Assembly (NCBI GenBank): GCA_977017575.1
Contig: CDRNVI010000046.1
Location: forward strand, 150,630-214,629
From: Paramoeba atlantica
Taxonomy: Eukaryota > Discosea
DNA: 64,000 nt
Direction: 5' to 3'
Shown here: in pieces, positions 21,319 through 30,967 of the stretch
Layout: the number at the start of each line of letters is the position of its first letter
Numbering within the stretch: position 1 is the first letter of the stretch
The notes under the pieces: generated by a model
What the model saw: only the letters and a program-made list of their open reading frames with translations
Databases searched by the model: none
What the model was told of the DNA's origin: nothing
Translations under genes and position numbers: made by a program

Positions 21319-22666
21319 ATGTATACATGCTTATCCGGTGCGGCTGATAGGGTCCGCTGGGTTTTCGGCAGATCTCACATAACGTGCCATGAGACATACG
21401 CCAAGGTTCTGATTTGTCTTCAACACACGCTTGAGCTCTCCGGCAATACTGTCGGATTTCGCGATCTTGCGGTTGAATGCTGCTTGACAAGAGGTGTTGT
21501 CAATAAACAAATCAACACAGGTTCCTTTTTGAAAGTGGTGTGTCAGTTTTTCAAACGCAAGTCGAACGGCCATCGCCTCAGCGTGATTCACTTCGTATTT
21601 GAACTCAGGTTGCCATTTATCGCCAACAATAATCACTTGTCCGTCGTCCCGGTAAAGAACCGCGCCCCATCCTTTAGCTGACGCATCCGTGTACAGTCGG
21701 TGTTTATGCGGGACAACGTCAGGATGCGGAGGTGGTGATATAGGCTCATTGACCAAAATGATATCACGCCTATTCGCGAGAATCGATCGGGTGGCTGTCG
21801 GAAGAGGAACCGGTTGATGTGCGAGTTCGGGGCATCGGTTTAACTCATTGATACGTCGTCTAACAATCTTTAAGGGGAAATGATAGTCTGGAATAATATG
21901 ACCCAAGACCGCTGCTGCATAGAGGAGGCGCCCCACCGCCGTCTCCAATTGAGAGTACGTAATATTACGAAACCGATCTCGTGACATTTTCCGTATAACC
22001 CTAGGCCCCAGGTTGACCTTATGGGTTACGTGGTTGTAGAAGACGCCGTTAAAAACATATTCAGTGGAGGGGTCAAAACCAGCCTCCTTGAACAAACCTC
22101 CCACTTCCTTACACCGTGAATCCACGAATTTCACAAATTTATCAGCTTGTTCTTGAGATCCTGCGAAACGAATCCCGTCTATATAGACGTCCACAGATCC
22201 AATGCATGAAACTAGTTCGGGTTTGCATACCGCCAGATCGCCTGCTAGTGTAGCTGTAATCTTGTGCATATTTTCAGGGGCGCATCGGTGCCCCATTGGC
22301 ATAACCTTTATCTGGTGTAAGACGCCATTTAGATCTCGAAAGCGAAATTTGGCACGAGCCTGGCGCGGAATTGGAACTTGATAAAATCCACATCGGAGAT
22401 CGCGCTTCACCCCCACTTCTTCGGCAGCCTTATGGAGATAACGAGAAGGATGCAACAAAGGCACGTCTGGCTTGTAGTCTTTTAATCGCAAGTTATCATC
22501 CTTGGTCCATGATATGAAACGGCGCCTATCGTTGCCTTCCTCGTCGGATTCGACTACCGTGAATGGAATTACGTATTGCAGCGTTGGGTACCGGCGTATG
22601 TCGTCCTCCTCCACTCTTTCTATCACTCCGGCTTCAAGTAAACCCGTGATGTCGGCATTTACAAGA
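21319..22666 (-). mobile_element. DIRS/PAT-like fossil, RT/RNase H part only
   Basis: An open frame of about 440 codons (21331-22660) carries the DIRS-type reverse transcriptase (CGFYQVPIP, AKFRFRD, MPMGHRCAPE, VDVYIDGIRFAG) and RNase H (RLYTDASAKGWGAVLYRD, DLFIDNTS). It is related to but clearly distinct from the elements at 11.6 and 44.5 kb. The other parts and the terminal repeats are absent, so the copy is broken. At 22679 it meets the 5' end of a plus-strand RLE LINE. Confidence 0.85.
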
Positions 22667-22756
22667 TTTCCTTTTGTTCTGTACCTTGTTGTTGTTGTTT
22701 TTTTTCGTTAAACTTTACAAAAACTTTATGGTTGTGCTAACGCGCTCCAAGAGATT

Positions 22757-23614
22757 ATGGACAAAAGCAGCGACATTCACGACAACTCCACAAATTCAGA
22801 CGAAATGAACATCGAACCGCGAGAATGCATCACACGACAAGAATCACGACAAAGCAAACCACGGAAAATCAAAGTTATCATCGGAGACTCACGACCTTCG
22901 GATCAAACAAGCTCAGATATGCCATCGAAGTCTCCCCAAATAACCGAAAATGCGCCGCAAAATGAAGACGACATGTCAGCGGACACCGATGGCCTAAGTA
23001 CCTCATCTGAAACAATGTCATCCGACGATCTGTGTATGAGTGAGCTGGCACGCACACGAAGTTTGAAAGCGCCAGACCAAGTTCAAGACATTGTATCAGA
23101 ATGGGGCCGCGGTAATCAATGCGAGATCCTTTGGAACTTCCGCTACGGAGAAGAAATTTTTTATTCTGTCGGCGAAGTAGTGTCCCGCGTCTCAAGGAAA
23201 GGTCAGGTTCGTATAAAGATTGCGTACTCCCCTGCTGAAGGACAAACCGGACCCCAAGGAAACCTCTTTCTTCCACAGTCTGACAAAGTGCGAGTCTTTC
23301 AAATCTGTGCTACGAAGATAAATCGAATACCAAGCAAAGGAGTAAACACGCTAAATTTTCCGGAGAGCATGTCAGAGACGACGAAGGAATCCGACACGCA
23401 CAGAGACATGGAACCACTTCCACCGCTAGCTCAAATAGAACCGTCCTTTGCTGTACATGTGGTTTCAATTTTCAGAGAGACAATTCGCGAATATCCTCGT
23501 TTACAACTTCTGTCCGAAAAAGAAACCCTATGGCACAGGTTCCTAAATGCTCCGAGAGATGCTTTGACCACTGTGAGGAAAATGCTAATGCGAACACGAG
23601 CCACGACTCACTAG
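22757..23614 (+). pseudogene. RLE LINE N-terminal region with conserved beta-rich domain
   Basis: This is a 285-codon frame. The first 100 or so residues are polar and acidic, a likely disordered linker. Residues about 105-200 form a conserved block (WGRGNQCEILWNFRYG, GEVVSRVSRKGQVRIKIAY, LFLPQS) found in the copies at 33.0 and 58.2 kb. It looks like a small beta barrel, but no known family is recognised. A helical block ends the frame (LPPLAQIEPSFAVHVVSIFR, LWHRFLNAPRD). The frame breaks just before the RT region. Confidence 0.75.
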
Positions 23615-23631
23615 CCGAAAAGTAAAAGTAA

Positions 23632-24283
23632 ATATGAATACAACGTCGACAAGCTCAGCCAAGAAGAACAAGAAGAGTTAGAAACTGACCGCCGAGCGAT
23701 CCGCAATGCTTTACGAACGGCAAAAGCAGGAAACCTAGGCAAAGCAACGCGTATTCTCGATAACGTCTACAAACAATCACCCCTGACTGTCGAAGAAAAA
23801 GTTTCTCTTCTAAAAAGTCTCCATCCTTCCGGGAAAACGCCTCAAATGCCGATGAGTGTTGACTTTCCGCGCATTGGAATTGTTGAACGAGACGAACTCC
23901 TCTTAGCGGCCAGCAAATTGGCAAAGGGTGCTTCCCCCGGACCTACAGGTTTCAGCGAATCGATGTTGCGACTTCTCGCCGACGATGAAGAATGCAGCAT
24001 TTGCTTATGCCACATGTTCCGCGACGTGATCAATGGCGACATTCCAAACTCAGTGCGTGATCGACTCACAAGATGCAGATTAGTAGCTTTGCCCAAACAA
24101 ATAAATAAACTGCGCCCGATTGCTATAGGAGAGACCATCCTTAAAGTGTGTGGCATCATTCTTTTGCAACGACATGAAGACGCGCTTAAAAAGCACTTTC
24201 AAACCTTCCAACGAGGCATACTACAAAAGAATGCGTGTGAGCAAATTGTGCATGAACTGATAGAAGAATACGAGGCAGTTTAG
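23632..24283 (+). pseudogene. RLE LINE reverse transcriptase, first half
   Basis: The open frame continues the LINE after a frame change. It includes RILDNVYKQSPLT, the RT opening block GASPGPTGFSESM, RLTRCRLVALPK, LRPIAIGETILKVCG and QRGILQKNACEQIVHEL. It stops at EYEAV. Here about 115 codons, including the catalytic AYQDD segment, are missing compared with the copy at 30.2 kb. The RT could therefore not be active. Confidence 0.8.
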
Positions 24284-24289
24284 AGTGGT

Positions 24290-24740
24290 TTCAGAAAGGA
24301 GCAAAAAACTGTCCATTGGCATTGCAGAAAGCTGGTCTATCGTCACCGGAGAAATCTGTCAAGATCCTAGGCGCCTACATAGGGGAGAATGAGGACGTTA
24401 GTGAAAAGCTCGTACGACAGTCAGTAAAGCATGTATGCCTTTTTCGACGTTTGCAAATCATGGGCCCAAGCAATCTTTCGTTAGCAATGTTGCAACGATG
24501 CACGATTCCACGACAGGATTACTTTTTGCGCGTCCACAAACCAGCAGCTACACTGAAAATTGCGGAATGCTTCGATGCTGAAATATCAAGAATTATCTCA
24601 CACTGGTTTCTCGCCACAGGTGACTCACTCCGCCTCGCAACTCTACCGCAAAAAATGGGAGGCCTTGGTCTCACTCAGTCCACCTTAAAGCAACGGTACT
24701 TTTTTGAAGCAGCCAGACGATCTATTGATGAGCCAGACGA
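24290..24740 (+). pseudogene. RLE LINE thumb region after internal deletion
   Basis: Coding resumes past the deletion at WFQKG and continues through KILGAYIGEN, RRLQIMGPSNLSLAMLQRCTIPR and LPQKMGGLGLTQSTLKQRYFFEAARRSIDE. It is nearly identical to 42776-43030, so the two copies belong to one recent subfamily. Sequence past 24740 is not contiguous LINE. Confidence 0.8.
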
Positions 24741-25115
24741 TCTATTGATGTTTTTCATGAATGCCACTCCCCACACCCGATCGATCCCGACTCCGAAAAT
24801 CTATCCAGCGAAACCGGAGTAAGTAGGAAGCCCGATTCTGAAGTCCCGAGCGCGATGGACCCACGACATAACTTCCCAATGACGTCGGAAGGAATTTCCA
24901 ACCGGTATGAACGACGACGTCGAGCCTCGAAAACCCCATCCTCGAAACACGATCAAGATTAAAACAACAACTTTTCGAATGGAGACATCCTCAGCGAAGT
25001 CAAAAGAGGTACCGTTGGAAATGGAGTTCGATCAAGATTTAACAAGTGATACGGAAGTCGAATCCAAGGCCACCGACGAGGAGATGCGCGATCGAAATCC
25101 ACGCCGCGGGGCATA
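24741..25115 (+). pseudogene. Probable N-terminal fragment of another RLE LINE
   Basis: An open frame near 24907-25113 reads NTIKIKTTTFRM and then a run rich in D, E, S and T with TSDTEVES. It resembles the polar N-terminal region of the LINE at 58.3-58.7 kb (NIIKITSQRF, SLDSESEVE). The match is weak and rests on order and composition. It could also be an unrelated low-complexity frame. Confidence 0.35.
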
Positions 25116-25339
25116 ATAAATAACATGTATCGAATAGTAAACAAAGAAACAACTAAAATGTATCTGATTGCTCACAAGCCCTATTTCCCAATCTCAAAAC
25201 ATAACATCAACATTAAACTGTAAATAATATGTTCTCACGACAATTTTAGGCCTGCAAACATATATGTCACTGTCACTCTGTTAACGGGGTTCCCCCCACC
25301 GGAACCCTCGACCAAATGGCTGGGGGCTCGGTGGGCGGG

Positions 25340-25512
25340 CACAAAAACTTTTGAAACGTAAGTAGAAAAAATAGCCTACCAAGAATATAAAGAATGAATA
25401 ATGAAATTACAACACTATTTGAAACAAATCATAATTTGAAGAAATTATGTGCCCCGAAGGGCCAAGCAGGCATAAACAACTCCCTGCCCCGCGGCTAAAT
25501 TTCCAAACGTGG
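25340..25512 (-). repeat. A1-type repeat of the Gag-only DIRS element
   Basis: The repeat is 173 bp, starts CACAAAAACTTTTG and ends AAATTTCCAAACGTGG. It carries the hairpin GTGCCCCGAAGGGCC and matches 27891-28063. The 50 bp before it (25290-25339) include GGGGTTCCCCCCACC and the run GGGGGCTCGGTGGGCGGG, nearly repeated at 60470-60527. A GC-rich CGG-repeat stretch (25513-25600) follows. Confidence 0.85.
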
Positions 25513-25753
25513 CGGTTGCGGCGGCGGCGGTTGCGGCGGGAACGGAGATCCGGGGTAGAGGGCGAGCCGGGAGGGAGAGACTGCGACGACGGAGACGTAT
25601 CGGGGAGAAACGACGCGGAGGAGGAGTATTGCCACGCATGCGTGGCCGTCTTTCTCGTCGGCGGAGGAGCGGGGAGGGAATGGGGGTAGTAAATTCCACC
25701 CGTCGTCGCCTGGGACGACGGGCACGAGCAATAATTGGGGTGGGGAGCATTTC

Positions 25754-26191
25754 CTAGTGGAAAGCCCGCGATGCGCCGTAACGGTTGGCGCCGCCCACCA
25801 CCCCGCCGCGAAAATCCTGTGGCGGGGCGCGTGTGGTACGGAACTGTCCCCCCTGTTGTTGAGATGTTTGCGGGCAATTCGATCGGAGGTGGCCTGGCTG
25901 ATGACAGCCCAAACAAAACGGTCCCTGGCTGCGTCGTCGAGGAGCACGCTGCGCAGTCCGGCCCCTCAGTTGCTCGTCGACCACAAGCTGACCGTAGCGG
26001 TCCTGAGGGTCGTCGTCACGGTGCAACCGCTGTTGCACACGTTCGACTGCAACACCCGCCGCAGCCCAATAATGGTTGCGAAGCTCTTCGATGATGAGAA
26101 GGGCTACGGCGAGGTTGTGCTTCTCTAGCCAACCCTCAGTGTTGCGCGCAGCGTAAACCCATTCAGTTTTTCGAGAAATGGCGTCCTTCAT
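25754..26191 (-). pseudogene. DIRS Gag region, zinc-knuckle part (fossil)
   Basis: The frame holds a conserved Gag stretch, IIEELRNHYWAAAGVAVERVQ, and a zinc knuckle, CLGCHQPGHLRSNCP. Both match the Gag of the element at 51.6-52.7 kb. It lies on the far side of the LINE insertion from the rest of the Gag region. Confidence 0.75.
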
Positions 26192-26211
26192 AAGTTGGGT
26201 TCCGGTTCGAC

Positions 26212-26890
26212 TTTTTTTTTTTTTTTTTTTTTTTTTATAAAATTAGGAATAGTATTTCCGTACCGATGCAATACGCATCGTTCCATTCACATGGTAAGAT
26301 CAACAATTTTCAATAATCGAAAACCAAATTATTACTGATTTGTCGCAATGGCATACCTAGAAATGGCATACCTAGTATGGTTAAATTGTGCATTCGCTTT
26401 CTTGCTTGTCTCGTCCAAGATATTTCTTTAACTGTGTGTATGCGACAGCGCCGTTAAGTTCTTGCAAGAGAAGTTGAAACTCCTCTTTTATTTGTTGTCG
26501 GGGACGTCCGCTGGCATCCGCCAGTGCCGTAAGCAGAGCTTGTGTGTCCGTGTGCATAGAGCCTCCTGATAATATGGGAATGCATTTAAAGGATTCTTCA
26601 GCTATTTTGCCGGTTTTAACGTAGGTATCATGTTTTCGTTTACAAGCCTCTCGAAATAGATTGGCGCATTTAACTGCGAGATTGGAGGGTGCTAGTTCAT
26701 GGACGATTGTCAAGTCATAGTAGATTTCTCCACTTGCCCAATGAACAACTAAGTCGGGTCCTGATCGGCGAAACGATTTGCCGCCGCATGTTTTTTCGTG
26801 TGTCCTCTTGTGACTCGGGTCGACGACCTCATCGCATTGTGTGCACCGGAGGGTAGAGAAGGTGCGCGGCTCTTTCTCTTCAGTTAACAT
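26212..26890 (-). mobile_element. 5'-truncated RLE LINE inserted in a DIRS Gag region
   Basis: The minus-strand element has a poly(A) tail of 25 residues (26212-26236), a 3' UTR (26237-26380) and the last 165 or so codons. It is flanked on both sides by Gag sequence of the DIRS fossil, so it is the younger insertion. At its 5' edge a 19-bp stretch (ATGTTAACTGAAGAGAAAG on the minus strand) occurs twice in tandem, around 26870-26910. The LINE begins inside the second copy. Confidence 0.85.
26381..26890 (-). CDS. RLE LINE C-terminus: restriction-like endonuclease
   Basis: This frame of about 165 codons starts within the endonuclease domain. It has a Cys/His cluster (CTQC, then HEKTC) and the catalytic stretch RSGPDLVVHWASGE..YYDLTIVHEL, where the PD and D residues define the PD-(D/E)xK-like nuclease of R2/R4/NeSL elements. 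It ends ELNGAVAYTQLKKYL and then a stop. The frame is open, but the RT is missing, so it is a dead-on-arrival copy. The apparent ATG comes from the junction and not from the LINE. Confidence 0.8.
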   Translation of the reverse strand: MLTEEKEPRTFSTLRCTQCDEVVDPSHKRTHEKTCGGKSFRRSGPDLVVHWASGEIYYDLTIVHELAPSNLAVKCANLFREACKRKHDTYVKTGKIAEESFKCIPILSGGSMHTDTQALLTALADASGRPRQQIKEEFQLLLQELNGAVAYTQLKKYLGRDKQESECTI

Positions 26891-26910
26891 CTTTCTCTTC
26901 AGTTAACATC

Positions 26911-27893
26911 TTGAACAGGCGCTCGCGCTGCGGCGGAGGGTTGAAGCGTACCCCAAGCTGCGGAGCTTCGCGCAGCTCACGGATGAGTTCACGTGGCTTG
27001 AACAAATCATCCGTGTCGATCCACGGTTGCCAAGTAACCGGATCGTAGGGGGAGAAGCTTTTCGGGTCCGTAACACGGACGCGTTCAAACGCCGGAATCA
27101 AATCTTCAACTGGTTTCCCACCCGGCATCTGCGCCCGAACATGGGCAAGGTCCAAGGAGTGGTAGTTGATCTCGGGATGGGGAAAACGGTAGGCTGTATT
27201 CACGTCCCCATCCCATTCTGTGAACAACTCAGTTGATTCAGGGTCCTTGGGATGCGTCATATGCACCCGCCCTATAGCCGTCTGCCGTAGGCCATCTCGG
27301 GGAAGAGACCATACAGCTTCGACGGTGACCTCATACCGTTTGCGCAGAAGGCCAATCACTTTCATGACAAACTCTTCTTTGCCCTGGCTGGTCATGATTC
27401 CTCGGGCATCAAGGCGTGAACGCTGGGGCACCTCGGCGTGGTCAATGTCGAGGGCATCGTATCGACGAGGCGAGCGAGAAGCCTCAACCTGGTCAGGGTT
27501 GAGGGTCCCCTTGCGACGAATTGGGGCCTCCGGAGCGTCGAGCGGAATAGGGTAGGGACTGGTAAACGAGCTCGTGGGGAGACTCGGGAGATTACTTGGG
27601 AGCGGGCTTGGTGGTTCACGGGCCGGGCTCAAAGCTCTGCCAGATGGACGTATCTTCCGTCGCGCTGGGCCTGGGGTAGGGGGAACATGAGTGGGTTTCG
27701 CGGGTACCTGCGGAGCTGGCTGCGTCGGGAGAGAGGGAAGAGGGGGCCGTACGGGAGGACACGAGAGGGACTGGCGCTTGGAACGCGAAAATGACGAAGT
27801 TTCGATCGGTGTCGGGGCGCGGTCTCTTTTTGGAGAGCGATCACGATCCTGGCTTGGCTCGTGTGGAGCCCGCAAACGTTGGGATCTCATCAC
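26911..27893 (-). pseudogene. DIRS Gag region, N-terminal part (fossil)
   Basis: The frame starts next to the A2-type repeat. The first 110 residues are rich in P, R and S. A conserved Gag stretch follows (KVIGLLRKRYEVTVEAVW, YRFPHPEINYHSLDLAHVRAQMPGG, DPVTWQPWIDTDDLFKPRELIRELREAPQLG). It resembles 51.9-52.7 kb most closely. It ends at the LINE insertion. Confidence 0.8.
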
Positions 27894-28063
27894 AAAAACT
27901 TTTGAAACGTAAGTAGAAAAAATAGCCTACCAAGAATATAAAGAATGAATAATGAAATTACAACACTATTTGAAACAAATCATAATTTGAAGAAATTATG
28001 TGCCCCGAAGGGCCAAGCAGGCATAAACAACTCCCTGCCCCGCGGCTAAATTTCCAAACGTGG
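27891..28063 (-). repeat. A2-type repeat of the Gag-only DIRS element
   Basis: This 173-bp copy of 25340-25512 shows no visible difference. It forms the 5' end of the element on the minus strand. The right flank (28064 on) is unrelated, coding-like sequence. Confidence 0.85.
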
Positions 28064-28258
28064 ACTATTAAAATGTCTATGGACGGCGGGGACGAAAAAG
28101 AACACCAAAAAAGCCTCCATTGAGCATACGGCGCAAATTGAAGAAGTTATTGAAACAGAGTGTGCCAATCTTGCTGATGACCTGCGCAAGAGATCTGGAG
28201 CAGCATTTCGAAAAATTCGGAAAATAATCGGAGACAATAGAGCTAAGATAGGATTCTA
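28064..28258 (+). pseudogene. Coding-like fragment of unknown origin
   Basis: The plus-strand frame from about 28085 to the stop at 28256-28258 has no start codon. It encodes a charged, helical C-terminus that includes KKASIEHTAQIEEVIETECA and ends KIIGDNRAKIGF. It does not resemble the LINE or DIRS proteins in this window. It may be the last exon of a host gene cut by the DIRS insertion, or chance. A single partial 18-bp-like word (AAAAGGTCTTAC) follows the stop. Confidence 0.3.
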
Positions 28259-28734
28259 AAAAAGGTCTTACAAAAACTTCGAGCGGCACTTGCCCCGCGA
28301 GCATGTGGTTCGTAAAGTCGGATTTCACAATTCTCTCTTTAATAAACCTCCATTAATAAACCTTCTGTGCTCGAGACTAAGCGCTTGCTCAACATGAATC
28401 GGACAATATTGATATTTCCTCTTAGGAATACCCCATCTTCAATCTTCGAAAGAGACACTTGTGATTGTATTTCAAGAAGGCATTAGTAAGTAAACTTATA
28501 ATCATTGCACGTTTCGGACCGGGTCTTTCGAGAAAAAAACCTGATCCTACCTACCTCACGTTGGGGAACCTCACTCGAAAGAGCAATGCGTGAGAGTAAG
28601 CACTGTCGGCACGATCAACTACCGTAACGACCACATTTCGGAGGCACAGGTCGTACAAAAAAAAAATGCACAGGTCGTAAAGTAAAAGGCATAAGATGGG
28701 AGTGCTGTCGGAGAGTCGAGAAAACCGACTACAT
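28259..28734. other. Untranslated and repeat debris beside an RLE LINE
   Basis: The right part is probably the 3' UTR of the minus-strand LINE that stops at 28735. Around 28511-28580, the words TTTCGGACCGGGTCTTTCGA and CTACCTCACGTTGGGG recur in similar form at about 60794-60960. This marks another dispersed repeat. AAGGCACAGGTCGTA-like words are repeated near 28645 and 28670. No gene is seen. Confidence 0.45.
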
Positions 28735-30964
28735 TCAGAGTCTGAGGCCTCCTAGCCACTTTTCGCCCTTGATGTGATTTCGCAGCTGCGACACGATTGT
28801 GTATGCTGCGAACTTTTCGTTTTCCAATTGGAAGGCTTCCCGTATCACTTTGGGGTCTAAGTCAGCGCGTTTCGAGAGGGCTTTAATCAGCTCCTTCGTA
28901 TTTTCGTGCAGCATTCCACAATCAGTTAGCGCTATGCATCGAAAATAGTTTGGATCCACTCCTTTCTCCACTATGTATTTTCGATGTTTTCTTTCTATGG
29001 CACTCTCTAGAAGGGCTTTGCTGGACTGTTTCTGGTAGCTGCTGCAGAGTGTGTGTACGACTGTGACATCGTAGAGGACTTCTCCAATATCTGGCCACAT
29101 TATGGCCAGATCGGGGCCCGAACGTATACGACGAGCTCTGCATGGGTGTCTCTCCGCTGCTTCTGGTGAAATAGAGCACTTACACTTCGTGCAAAAGAAC
29201 GATGAATACAGACGCGGTTCCAACGCACATGGGAGTCCAGCTTTTCCACATAGATTTGAAAGGTATCGAACAATGTGTGAGTGTTTTCTCTTACAGTTCA
29301 TCCCAGCACATTTCGAGCAACCTGCAACGTGTGGAAATATTCCGGAGGGCGATTCACTGACCCCGCATCCAGGACAGGAGATATTACTCGAAGAAGGGAG
29401 ACTGACGGCCAGCCTCATCTTGAGCGTTTGCTGGAAGAGGTACGGGTTTACGTAGTTGTTGGTCGAGAGGAGATGAAAATTTGCTTCCTTCGAGCGCTTC
29501 ATAACTCCACTGAAACGTGGTTTTGTTTTCAGCTCTGCCGCAAGTTTTTCGTGCTCGTCGTTGACTAGTTTCTTCAGTGCCGTGCGTACTCCTTGTGTCC
29601 CTGTGGTCTTGTTGCCTTTTTGTTGCTTCTCAGAGTTTTCTATCGGAGCTTCATATGGGTTGAAATGCTCATCAATAGATTGACGGGAAGCTTCAAAAAG
29701 ATAGCGATGTTTCAGAACTGTGGAGGTTATTCCCAATCCTCCCATTTTGCACGGCAAAGAGGCAAGTGCTAAGGCATCTTCGTCAGCATCGCACCACTTT
29801 CTTAAGACTTGTTGGATCTCTTTGTCAAAAGTCTGAGCTAGAAGGAATGATGCGCCCGGTTTATGTACTCGCAGGTGATAATCGTGGCGCGGTATCGTGC
29901 AACGCTTTAAAATTGCGAGGGAAAGATTACTTGGCCCCATGCGGCTGAGTCTTCGAAACAGACAGTTATGCTTCTCCAATTTTTCGAGAAGTTTGCGTTC
30001 TACGGCTTTGTTGTTGCCTAGGTATCCTCCGAGCACTTTGATTGTATCTACGCAGTCTTGAACCCCAAGTTCCCGAAGAGAGGAATCTTTGATGTGTAAT
30101 GCCCTGGATCCTTGAAAGATTTCGCATTTGCGGTAGTTTATTTCTAAGTTCAGATCGCTCGTAAGCTCTTTGAAATGCAAGAATGCAACCTCGAGAGATG
30201 CCTCGTTTTTAGAACTCATCGTTACATCATCCTGGTACGCGCGTACGGTGACCTCGGGGTAAGCATCAGCTACTTCTTTCAAAGCTCCATGCAACACAGC
30301 GCAGAAATAAAGCGATGACAGCGCGGATCCTTGCCGAACCCCAGAGGAGCTCTCTATGACTGAATGCAGCGAGTTGTTAGCAAAGAAGAGAAGTTCGGTT
30401 GGCTGGCCATATTCCAAATAAAAAATCCGCATGAAATGTTTGAAGATGGGATATTGAGTTAGAGCTCTTTCTATTGCTGTTCGATGAGGTGTATTATACG
30501 CGTTTTTGAAGTCAATGGTGAGCACCGTATTTCCAGCTTCATACTCAGAAAGTAACTCGTGTACAATTGATTCACAGGCATTCTTCTGCAAGATCCCTCG
30601 CTGGATAGGTTGGAAGAGCGATTTTAGCGCAGCCTCATGACGCTGAAGAAGAATTGTGCCACATATTTTAATTATGGTATCCCCCATCGCTACAGGTCTT
30701 ACGCCGTTGTTCGGTTTGGCTAGAGCAATGATTCTGCAACGAGTCAGACGTTTGCGTACACTGTGAGCGATTTCCCCGTTGATTACGTCGCGGAACATAT
30801 GACACAAGGCGAGGCATGATTCTTCGTCTTCTGCTAAGAGCCGCATCATACATTCGCTAAAACCAGTGGGTCCGGGCGATGCACCTCGGGATAATTTTGC
30901 TGTCGCTAGGCGCAATTCGGAGCATTCGACCACTGCAATTCTCGGTAGCTCTTGGTCCGTCCCT
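28735..30964 (-). CDS. RLE LINE reverse transcriptase and restriction-like endonuclease
   Basis: The frame is open for over 730 codons. RT blocks include GASPGPTGFSECM (SPGP motif), RLTRCRIIALAKP, RPVAMGDTIIKICG, VLTIDFKNAYNTPHR, SSGVRQGSALSS and the catalytic AYQDDVTM near residue 234. The thumb follows (MGPSNLSLAILKRCTIPRHDY). A CCHC zinc region (CPGCGVSESPSG..HVAGCSKC) precedes the endonuclease: CTKCKCSIS, HPC, RSGPDLAIMW and YDVTVVHT near residues 580-630. It ends WLGGLRL. It is the most complete RT-RLE frame in the window, but the N-terminal half is lost by 5' truncation. The first ATG (30933) is internal to the original protein. Confidence 0.88.
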
Positions 30965-30967
30965 TGA
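28735..30967 (-). mobile_element. RLE LINE, RT and endonuclease part, entered by a second LINE
   Basis: The minus-strand copy runs from before the RT to the stop at 28735. At 30967 its coding is interrupted by another minus-strand LINE (30968-32908) and resumes at 32909-33008 with the preceding LHPNGP block. The duplicated target CCTTGA appears at 30962-30967 and 32909-32914. The copy is 5'-truncated near 33008, where a plus-strand LINE begins. Confidence 0.85.

Larger units (their letters stand above)
22679..24740 (+). mobile_element. RLE LINE with intact 5' end, internally deleted and 3'-truncated
   Basis: The element starts with CTGTACCTTGTTG at 22679, the same 5' terminus as four other insertions here. 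The first ATG (22728) opens a short frame beginning MVVLTRSK, similar to the start of the copy at 37.9 kb. The main frame follows at 22757. Coding is in three blocks (22757-23614, about 23632-24283, about 24290-24740) separated by a frame change near 23610-23640 and a deletion at 24283-24290. It ends inside the SIDE linker, with a 20-bp stretch repeated at the edge (about 24711-24750). Confidence 0.85.
25241..28063 (-). mobile_element. DIRS/PAT-like fossil carrying only a Gag region
   Basis: Two copies of a 173-bp A-type repeat (25340-25512 and 27891-28063) bracket a Gag-like region. Left of the first copy (25290-25339) lies the G-rich linker typical of the middle of PAT elements. There is no RT, RNase H or recombinase, so this is a non-autonomous or gutted copy. 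An RLE LINE (26212-26890) has inserted into its Gag region. The element is broken by this insertion and perhaps one or two other changes. Confidence 0.8.

Noticed and set aside
25407-25947. Several overlapping open frames in the GC-rich stretch near 25.5-25.9 kb
   Set aside because: Composition keeps many frames open; only the Gag frame with the zinc knuckle has family support.
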